DNA of 29,909 bases from DASYYE01 sp035946955. Lineage in GTDB: Bacteria; Actinomycetota; Actinomycetes; Streptosporangiales; Streptosporangiaceae. The translations under genes were made by a program, and so were the position numbers. Under the pieces are notes generated by a model. The model was not told where the DNA came from, did not search any database, and worked only from the letters and a program-made list of their open reading frames with translations. Positions 24,405 to 29,909 of this stretch are shown piece after piece. The stretch spans positions 1-29,909 of the forward strand of contig DASYYE010000405.1 in NCBI GenBank assembly GCA_035946955.1, read 5' to 3'. Each line of letters begins with the position of its first letter. Position 1 is the first letter of the stretch.

Positions 24405-25676
24405 TCAGACCCGTTCCCCAGAGCTGGCGCCGGCCCGTACCAGGTCCGAGGCCCGCTGGGGTTCTCCCCGTTGCACGTGCTCCCGGCGTGGTAGCAGCAG
24501 CGGTGTGAAGAGCAGGAGGACGCCCGCGATCCCGATCGCGGTCCGCGGCGTGGTCACTGTGGCCAGCAGGCCCCACAGGAGGGTCATGCCGGCCGTGGTC
24601 AGGCTGGTGGTGATCGACCACGCTGAGAGCGTGCGCGCCAATCGCTCATGCGCGGTGTGGTTGAGCCTGAACGTGGCGACGACGGGGTTGAAGAGGCCCA
24701 TCGAGACGATGACGCCGAACTCGACGACCATGACGAGCAGCAGGCCGCCAGTGCCCGCAGGTGTGAAAGCCAGCCCAATCGGCCACACGGTGGCCGAAGT
24801 GCCAGCGATCCAGATGACCTTGTGCTCGCCGTACCTGGCTACCGCGGGGACGGCGAGGCGGGAGCCGATAAGGCCGCCGGCGCACGGAACCGCGAACGCG
24901 AGGCCGTACTGCCAGGGTGCGAAGTGGAGTTGCCGGAGCATCAGGACCGCGATGAGCGGCTCAGGCGCCATGATCAAGGAGCCGACGGCGAGCCGGTTCA
25001 GGAACAGCGGCCGCAACTGTGCGTGGGCGAGGATGTAGCGCCAACTGTCCGGCAGGTCGCGCATGCGGACCTTGGCCGCGGCCGCCTTGGCCGCGGCTGG
25101 CTCGTGTCCGCCGATTGCCGTGATGCCAAGAGCCGACAGGAGGTAGCTGAGTCCGTCCGCGACCACGGTGGTCACATAGCCGAACAGACCGATGGCGGCA
25201 CCGCCCAGCGGCGGGCCGACCGCGATCGAACTCCAGGTCGTCGACTCGAACCGGCCGTTGGCGACCAGGAGGTCATCGGCGGCGACGATCGACTTCAGAT
25301 ACGTCCCGCTCGCGGTGGCGAAGGCGATTTTGGCTGCCGCGACTACGACCGCGACCAGCAGGAGCTGGGTGTAGGTCAGCCAGCCGAACCAGAAGGCGAC
25401 CGGGATGGTGGCCATGGCCGCGAAGCGCAGCAGGTCCATCGCGATCATCACGGGGCGCTTGCGGTGGGTCTCGATCCACGGCCCGGTCGGGATGGCCACC
25501 AGGGCGCCAGCGATCAGGCTGGCCGCGGGAAGCGCGGAGACCCCGGCGGGGCTGGCGTGCAGGACGCTGATCGCGATGATCCCGAAGGCCCCGAAGCCGA
25601 GCCCCGAGCCGTAGGCGCTGACGGCGTATGCCGCCCACAACCATCCGAAGTCTCGCCCAAGCCTCCTCCGCGCCAT
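24405..25676 (-). CDS. MFS transporter (12-TM type, drug/small-molecule efflux-like)
   Basis: About 423 aa with roughly 12 hydrophobic segments. The N-half has GSGLGFGAFGIIAISVLH and the loop 2-3 sequence GPWIETHRKRPVMI, an MFS motif-A variant (G-x-x-x-(D/E)-R-x-x-R-(R/K)). A long cytoplasmic Ala/Lys loop (about residues 195-215) follows TM6, and then the C-half. The C-terminus is basic and polar (LLPRREHVQRG). This matches MFS exporters of the enterobactin-exporter/tetracycline-like group; the substrate is unknown. ATG 25676 is chosen because GAGGAA lies about 8 nt upstream, whereas the first in-frame start has no such site. It is divergent from a LysR regulator, with an ACAACC-n3-GGTTGT operator between them, so the LysR protein probably controls it. 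Confidence 0.85.
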   Translation of the reverse strand: MARRRLGRDFGWLWAAYAVSAYGSGLGFGAFGIIAISVLHASPAGVSALPAASLIAGALVAIPTGPWIETHRKRPVMIAMDLLRFAAMATIPVAFWFGWLTYTQLLLVAVVVAAAKIAFATASGTYLKSIVAADDLLVANGRFESTTWSSIAVGPPLGGAAIGLFGYVTTVVADGLSYLLSALGITAIGGHEPAAAKAAAAKVRMRDLPDSWRYILAHAQLRPLFLNRLAVGSLIMAPEPLIAVLMLRQLHFAPWQYGLAFAVPCAGGLIGSRLAVPAVARYGEHKVIWIAGTSATVWPIGLAFTPAGTGGLLLVMVVEFGVIVSMGLFNPVVATFRLNHTAHERLARTLSAWSITTSLTTAGMTLLWGLLATVTTPRTAIGIAGVLLLFTPLLLPRREHVQRGEPQRASDLVRAGASSGERV

Positions 25677-25784
25677 CGACGGCTTCCTCGGCTTCCTCCA
25701 AGCGGCACACAACAAGTGGTTTGGCGTGTCCCTATGCGACCGGCTCGAGAACGCTGATCAAAACAACGCCCCGATGGGCGCGCC

Positions 25785-25799
25785 ACAACCATTGGTTGT
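25785..25799. promoter_or_regulatory. LysR-type operator between MFS and LysR genes
   Basis: ACAACC-ATT-GGTTGT is a perfect 6-bp inverted repeat 18 nt before the LysR start and about 110 bp before the MFS start. Its position suits LysR autoregulation with control of the divergent transporter. A TAGGGT at 25805-25810, seven nt before GTG 25817, could be a -10 for a leaderless LysR transcript. Confidence 0.5.
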
Positions 25800-25816
25800 A
25801 TCGCTAGGGTCGAAGC

Positions 25817-26755
25817 GTGGATCTCGGCGCTGTTCGCACGTTCACCGCCGTCGCGGCCGAGGGGCAGTTTCAGGCTGCCGCGGACGAGCTGGGCATCACC
25901 CAGCAGGCGGTGTCGAAGCGGATCGGCACCCTCGAGCGCGAGCTGGGGGTCGAGCTGTTCGCCCGGAGTCCCAGAGGGGTCAGGCTCACCGTCGACGGGC
26001 AGGCGTTCCTGCCCCACGCCCGGAACCTGCTCGCCGCCGAGGAGCGGGCCCTCGACTCGGTGCTCCCCGGCCGCCGCGCGCTACGGGTGGACGTGCTGAA
26101 CAGGCGGATCGCTCCCGCGACGCTGCTGCGCACGTACTACCAGCTACACCCCGAGATCGGCCTGGACGTCGTGACCTTGTCCGACGCGAGCGCCGAGGCA
26201 GCTCTCGCCGCAGTGGCCGACGGCACAGTCGACGTCACGTTCCGTGCGCTGCGCAACAGGAAGAGGCAACTGGCCGGTACCAGCCTCCGGGCCGAGCGGG
26301 TGATCAGCAACCGGCACCAGCTCCTCGTCGGCCCCCGCCACCTGCTTGCCGCCTCGCGCACAGTGACCATGTCCGAGCTGGCGAACCAGCCGATCTGGAT
26401 GCCCGGGCTTCCTGCCGACACCGAGCAGAGCGCCTACTACGACGACCTGGCAGACACTTTCGGGCTCACCATCGACGTACTCGGGCCGAACTTCGGCGCC
26501 GAGGCACTACTTGACGAGATCGCCGCCTCAACGACACGCGCCACCTTCATCGGCGAGACCGACCGCTACGTCTGGCCCGCCAGCCACGACCTCCGGCGCA
26601 TCACCGCGGCCGACCCGACTCCGGTCTACCCGCTGTCGGCGGTCTGGCGCGAAGACAACCCCCACCCTGCCCTCGGGCCGTTCCTCGACTACCTGCGAGA
26701 GGCGCACGCCTCCCAGGACCACAGCGGCGAATGGCAGCCACGATGGGCCGGGTAG
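25817..26755 (+). CDS. LysR-family transcriptional regulator
   Basis: 312 aa, the usual length. The winged helix-turn-helix is at about 3-60: LGAVRTFTAVAAEGQFQAAA, then DELGITQQAVSKRIGTLERE and LGVELFARSPRGVRLT, the classic LysR N-terminus. The rest fits the periplasmic-binding-like effector domain, with VDVTFRAL and the C-terminal WREDNPHPALGPFLDYLRE. The GTG start lacks a clear ribosome site and may be leaderless. It probably regulates the divergent MFS exporter and itself through the 25785-25799 palindrome. The inducer is not predictable. Confidence 0.88.
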   Translation: MDLGAVRTFTAVAAEGQFQAAADELGITQQAVSKRIGTLERELGVELFARSPRGVRLTVDGQAFLPHARNLLAAEERALDSVLPGRRALRVDVLNRRIAPATLLRTYYQLHPEIGLDVVTLSDASAEAALAAVADGTVDVTFRALRNRKRQLAGTSLRAERVISNRHQLLVGPRHLLAASRTVTMSELANQPIWMPGLPADTEQSAYYDDLADTFGLTIDVLGPNFGAEALLDEIAASTTRATFIGETDRYVWPASHDLRRITAADPTPVYPLSAVWREDNPHPALGPFLDYLREAHASQDHSGEWQPRWAG

Positions 26756-26793
26756 GCAGGACTCCCACCCAGTTGGCAGAAGGAGCGCCAGCC

Positions 26794-27309
26794 ATGATCC
26801 TCCCGAAGGTCCGGGACCCCCGCTTCGTGACGATCCGCCGCAGCGGAACCCTCACTGATCCGGACCACCATCTCCTGGCCCTGTGGGCAGCATCGTGCGC
26901 GGAGCACGTCCTTGGCCTCTTCGAGTCGGCTCAGCCTGAGGACCCACGGCCGCGTCAGGCCATCGAGCATGCCCGCGCCTGGGTGCGTGGCGAGGTCACG
27001 ATGACCCAGTCTCGCGCGGCGGGCGGCCATGCAATGGGCGCGGCCCGAGACCTGCGTGGGGCACCACGCCATGCCGCCTACGCCGCTGGCCAGGCCGGGG
27101 TCGTCGCCCACGTCGCCGCTCACGAACTCGGGGCGGCCGCCTACGCCATCAAGGCCGCACGTGCTGGCGCGCCGGAAGGCGAGGCCGACGCCACAGGGCG
27201 GCTCGAGTGCCAGTGGCAGCGTGACCAGCTCCCGGAGGCCATCCGTGAGCTCGTCCTTGACGACCAGCGGCTACGCAACGATATCTGCTGGTCGGTGTTT
27301 GACTGCTGA
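26794..27309 (+). CDS. Imm5-like putative immunity protein
   Basis: 171 aa, alpha-helical and Ala-rich, without signal or membrane segment. The pattern DPDHHLLALWAASCAEHVL, then LFES, RPRQAIEHARAWVRGE, AGGHAMGAARDL, AAYAAGQAGVVAHVAAHELG and a C-terminal WQRDQLPEAIRELV is what I recall for the Imm5-like 'putative immunity protein' family, predicted to neutralise polymorphic toxins. No matching toxin gene sits next to it here. AAGGAG at 26780-26785, eight nt before ATG 26794, supports the start. It lies 38 nt after the LysR gene and could be cotranscribed. The immunity role is a family prediction only. Confidence 0.65.
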   Translation: MILPKVRDPRFVTIRRSGTLTDPDHHLLALWAASCAEHVLGLFESAQPEDPRPRQAIEHARAWVRGEVTMTQSRAAGGHAMGAARDLRGAPRHAAYAAGQAGVVAHVAAHELGAAAYAIKAARAGAPEGEADATGRLECQWQRDQLPEAIRELVLDDQRLRNDICWSVFDC

Positions 27310-27482
27310 GCACGTCGGGGGCGCCGGCACCGCCCACTGCCACGAGAGCCAGCCTCTGGATGCCAGTAGTCACGATCCGCGCGAATCTGGGGGAAGTGTC
27401 GGATCGGAGCAAGGCCGTTCGTAGCAAGGGTGAGCGCGCCGCCCACGAGGCGCGGCGGTCCCGATCACAGGAGATGATCCGG

Positions 27483-28325
27483 ATGCAGTCCCTGGTTCCC
27501 GTGCTCGACGACACCGCCCGCCGTCTGCACCGGCTCGTGGAGCCGATCCACCTGGTCACCTACTTCTCTGAGGAGCCGACGGATGCGCTCCTGGCGCTCG
27601 GCTTCCGGAACTACTGGGACGGCTACTTCGCCGGACGGGCCGCACCGCTGGGCCGGGTTCCGGCCGAGGTGGTCCATGCGATCTTCTACAACTTCGCCGA
27701 CGGCGAGGTCGCCCGCCACATCCCCCGGGTCTGGGACACGGCCACTCCCGAGGCGGCGCTCGCCGCTCGTGAGCAGGGCAGCGTCGCTGCGCTGAGGCGG
27801 ATCCTCGGCGACCTGGCCGACGCCCCCGGTCTTGCGCGTGCCGCCGACCTCGCCACGAGGGCGGCGACCAGTGCGCCCACGGAGGGACGGATCCTGTACG
27901 CCGCGCTCCGGGCGCTCCCGCTACCCGAGGAGCCCGTCGCCCGGCTCTGGCACGCGGCCACCCTGCTCCGCGAGCACCGCGGGGACGGTCATATCGCCGC
28001 ACTGGTCGCCGCGGGCATCGGCGGGACAGAGGCCCATGTGCTCCACGCGCTGTCCGAGAACATTCCCGCTGAGAAGTTCGGGAGGGTCCACCACCTCGCT
28101 GCGGACCGGCTGGCCAGGGTCGTGGGCGGGATGCGGGCCCGCGGTCTCATCGACGCCTCCGGCTGGCTCAGTGACACTGGCCGCAAGACCAAGGAGCGGA
28201 TCGAGTCGCTCACCGATGACCTCGCCGCGCCGGCGTACTCCAGCCTGGTGCCGAGCGAACTCGGCCAGCTCATCGCAGACCTCGAGCCCATCTCCGCAGC
28301 GCTCGACGCTGTCGGCTCCCGGTAA
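27483..28325 (+). CDS. SCO6745-family winged-helix protein
   Basis: 280 aa. The start region LDDTARRLHRLVEPIHLVTYF, then FRNYWDGYFAGRAAPLG and AIFYNF, matches the actinobacterial SCO6745 family, annotated as helix-turn-helix or SalK-like proteins. Its biochemical role is not established to my knowledge. The C-terminal half holds a winged-helix-like segment around LAARLARVVGGMRARGLID-type sequence and TGRKTKERIESLTDDLAAP. ATG 27483 is preferred because AGGAG lies at 27469-27473; in-frame starts further upstream (27360) would add a polar stretch not typical of the family. It is probably monocistronic or loosely follows the Imm5-like gene after 173 nt. Confidence 0.75.
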   Translation: MQSLVPVLDDTARRLHRLVEPIHLVTYFSEEPTDALLALGFRNYWDGYFAGRAAPLGRVPAEVVHAIFYNFADGEVARHIPRVWDTATPEAALAAREQGSVAALRRILGDLADAPGLARAADLATRAATSAPTEGRILYAALRALPLPEEPVARLWHAATLLREHRGDGHIAALVAAGIGGTEAHVLHALSENIPAEKFGRVHHLAADRLARVVGGMRARGLIDASGWLSDTGRKTKERIESLTDDLAAPAYSSLVPSELGQLIADLEPISAALDAVGSR

Positions 28326-28354
28326 GCCCGCGCTCAATGGAAGGTGCACGACTG

Positions 28355-28936
28355 TCAGGGCCTGAGGATCGGCATGATCACCTGGTCGACGATCTCTTGC
28401 ACAGCCGCGTCGGCCGGCGGCCCCGCGGCGAAGTAGTGCTGGCGGATCAGGACCGGCCCTACCTCGGCGACCAGGCTGGTTACGGCGCTTGGGCGGACCT
28501 CGCCGCGCTCGGCGCCCCGGCGCAAGATGTTCAGCATCGCCTGCTGGTAGGGGAGGATCACTGTGCTGTGCACGGCCTGGACTATGGGCGTGTTGCTCTG
28601 GTGGGCGAGGATGCCCCACATCGCCGTGCCGGTGGGGGTCCGCATAGTGTCCACCATGCACTGGAGCTGGCCGATCAGATCGCCGCGGACGCTGCCGGTG
28701 TCTGGTTCGTCCTCGGGCGGAGGCATCTTGCTGCGCAGGGTGGCGAGTACCAGCTCCTCCTTGGATTGCCACCGGCGGTACAGGGTCGCCTTGCCTGTGC
28801 CAGCCCGAACGGCAACATCCTCCATGGTCAGGCGGTCATATCCGGACTCGGCCAGCCCCGCCAGCACAGCGTCGAAGATCGCCGACTCCAGCAGTTGCCC
28901 ACGCCGCCGAGTGCCGTGTCCTCCTGGGAGAGGCAT
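28355..28936 (-). CDS. TetR-family repressor, divergent from the NmrA-like gene
   Basis: 193 aa. The helix-turn-helix at about 36-58 (LTMEDVAVRAGTGKATLYRR, then WQSKEELV) is the standard TetR/AcrR module. The C-terminal ligand domain resembles the common TetR C-terminal family with VRGDLIGQLQ and a C-terminal helix ending PILRP. ATG 28936 is chosen because AGGTGGAAG lies just upstream; GTG 28972 is an alternative. Two near-identical 20-bp inverted repeats lie between this gene and the divergent NAD(P)-binding gene, so it most likely represses that gene and itself. Confidence 0.85.
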   Translation of the reverse strand: MPLPGGHGTRRRGQLLESAIFDAVLAGLAESGYDRLTMEDVAVRAGTGKATLYRRWQSKEELVLATLRSKMPPPEDEPDTGSVRGDLIGQLQCMVDTMRTPTGTAMWGILAHQSNTPIVQAVHSTVILPYQQAMLNILRRGAERGEVRPSAVTSLVAEVGPVLIRQHYFAAGPPADAAVQEIVDQVIMPILRP

Positions 28937-28991
28937 CGCTTCCACCTGAGCATTGTCGCGCCTGGCGGGCACTGTGGGCTCGCCAGGCCTT

Positions 28992-29058
28992 AGGGAACGC
29001 TTGCGTTTCTTATTGGCGTCGCCTAAGGTTCACCCTATAAGAAACGCTATCGTTCCTT
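28992..29058. promoter_or_regulatory. Two TetR operators between the TetR and NmrA-like genes
   Basis: Site A, AGGGAACG-CTTG-CGTTTCTT (28992-29011), and site B, AAGAAACG-CTAT-CGTTCCTT (29039-29058), share an 8-4-8 layout with consensus AAGRAACG-N4-CGTTYCTT. They are 47 bp apart, centre to centre. Site B overlaps the -10 and start of the rightward promoter. A flanking CCTTAGG/CCTAAGG pair (28988-28994, 29022-29028) adds symmetry. Confidence 0.7.
29013..29041 (+). promoter_or_regulatory. Promoter of the NmrA-like gene
   Basis: -35 TTGGCG (29013-29018), a 17-nt spacer and -10 TATAAG (29036-29041). Operator B begins within the -10, consistent with repression by occlusion. Confidence 0.5.
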
Positions 29059-29087
29059 ACAGGCGTGCTTGCCAGGAAGGGAAACTG

Positions 29088-29708
29088 ATGAAGGTCGCGG
29101 TGTTCGGGGCGTCCGGTCTGACTGGGCGCATGATTCTCCCGCTGCTGGTGCAGGGCGGCCACTCGGTCCAGGCGCTGGCACGGAACCCTGCGTCGGTCAG
29201 CCAGTTCGATGAGGCAGTCAGCATCGTGCATGGCAACGCACGCGACATGGCGGCGGTCGTAGCGACCATCGACGGCCAGGACGCCGTGCTGTCCGCCTTC
29301 GGGCAGCGGTCCCGCCGTAAGGACGACGTCCAGGAAGTCTTCTACCGCAATGTCATCGCCGCCATGGCGCACACCGGCGTGCATAGGTTCGTCGCCCTGT
29401 CCGCGCTCGGCGTGGGTGATAGCCGCGCGCAGGTTCCGCTGGTGTTCCGGCTGATCCGAAACACCGTGCTCAAGAACGTCTATGACGACAAGGACCGGGC
29501 CGATGCACTGGTAGCGGCCAGTGACCTCGACTACACGAATGTGCGGCCCGCGCGGCTGACCGACGGTCCGGCACGTGGCGGAGTCCAGGCATCACTGAAC
29601 GCCCGCGGGCTCAGCACTTCCATCACCCGGGCTGATGTGGCAGCCTTTCTCGTCGACCAGCTCGCCGACACGACCTGGATTCGTCAGTCGCCGCTGATCG
29701 GCTACTGA
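29088..29708 (+). CDS. NmrA/SDR-type NAD(P)-binding protein
   Basis: 206 aa, typical of short atypical-SDR proteins. The dinucleotide motif is FGASGLTG (6-13), with ALARNP after strand 2, where R may bind the NADP phosphate. LSAFG follows, then the HRFVALSALGVGD segment, and YTNVRPARLTDGP near the C-terminus, as in NAD(P)H-binding (SDR a5-like) flavin-reductase/epimerase-like proteins. It lacks a classical YxxxK pair at the normal spacing, so dehydrogenase activity is uncertain; redox sensing or quinone/flavin reduction is possible. GGAAGGG at about 29074-29080 supports ATG 29088. It is controlled by the divergent TetR. Confidence 0.82.
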   Translation: MKVAVFGASGLTGRMILPLLVQGGHSVQALARNPASVSQFDEAVSIVHGNARDMAAVVATIDGQDAVLSAFGQRSRRKDDVQEVFYRNVIAAMAHTGVHRFVALSALGVGDSRAQVPLVFRLIRNTVLKNVYDDKDRADALVAASDLDYTNVRPARLTDGPARGGVQASLNARGLSTSITRADVAAFLVDQLADTTWIRQSPLIGY

Positions 29709-29909
29709 CGACTGGCGGCCCTCGCACCGCGCGCCGAAGATCTGTGGACGCTGGCCTCTAGGAAGTCCCCGGGCGGGTCACAGGGATTCACATGTTCACC
29801 TGGAAACTCGCGATGGACTGTCGCGCTTCTTCTAGGCTGTTGCTGTCGGAGCCGCTGAGCTGAAGGTCGAACCGCAAGTTAGCCTAGCCTTCCTGGCACA
29901 CGACTCGCT
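29709..29909. other. Right-edge non-coding stretch
   Basis: About 200 bases with no supportable gene. A CGCGA/TCGCG inverted repeat surrounds a 7-nt loop near 29811-29828. Any gene it serves lies outside the window. Confidence 0.4.

Overview
The window is very GC-rich, with strong G/C preference at third codon positions. It carries actinobacterial families (an SCO6745-like winged-helix protein, TetR and LysR regulators, a secreted GH64-type glucanase, an actinobacterial endolysin-like hydrolase). An actinomycete (Streptomyces or a relative) is the best guess; the genus cannot be fixed from the sequence alone. I see no tRNA, rRNA, CRISPR array, intact transposon or replication origin.

Region 1 (1-16.7 kb) is the unusual part. 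A decayed IS630-type transposase tail lies at the left edge. It is followed by five head-to-tail genes on the + strand (604-16687), spaced 7 bp, -13 bp, 2 bp and 38 bp apart, encoding about 5,340 residues. Gene 1 (510 aa) has a PD-(D/E)xK-like nuclease motif and two hydrophobic segments. Gene 2 (about 1,177 aa) looks like a DUF6603-type protein. Genes 3 (838 aa), 4 (1,894 aa) and 5 (926 aa) carry signatures that I recall from widespread but functionally unassigned large-protein families; genes 4 and 5 also carry Ig/IPT-like beta domains. None has a signal peptide. Convergent to them is an Rv2525c/DUF1906-type peptidoglycan hydrolase, also without a signal peptide and possibly coupled to a 61-aa ORF. 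I infer one large multi-protein system, possibly a particle or surface assembly with a nuclease-like cargo and a lysin. This is a hypothesis, not an established function.

Region 2 (17.7-19.9 kb) holds a two-TM membrane protein and a non-coding stretch (18884-19300) rich in inverted repeats, with a candidate 26-codon leader ORF. A small alpha/beta-hydrolase follows.

Region 3 (19.9-29.9 kb) is ordinary accessory metabolism and regulation. It contains an isochorismatase-like hydrolase lacking the Cys nucleophile and a TetR gene divergent from an SDR, with three operator copies between them, one of which fills the promoter spacer exactly. It also contains an aminoglycoside-phosphotransferase-like pseudogene with an internal deletion, a secreted GH64-like protein, an MFS transporter divergent from a LysR regulator, an Imm5-like protein and an SCO6745-like protein. 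A second TetR gene is divergent from an NmrA-like NAD(P)-binding protein, with two matching operators. The last 200 bases hold no gene I can support.
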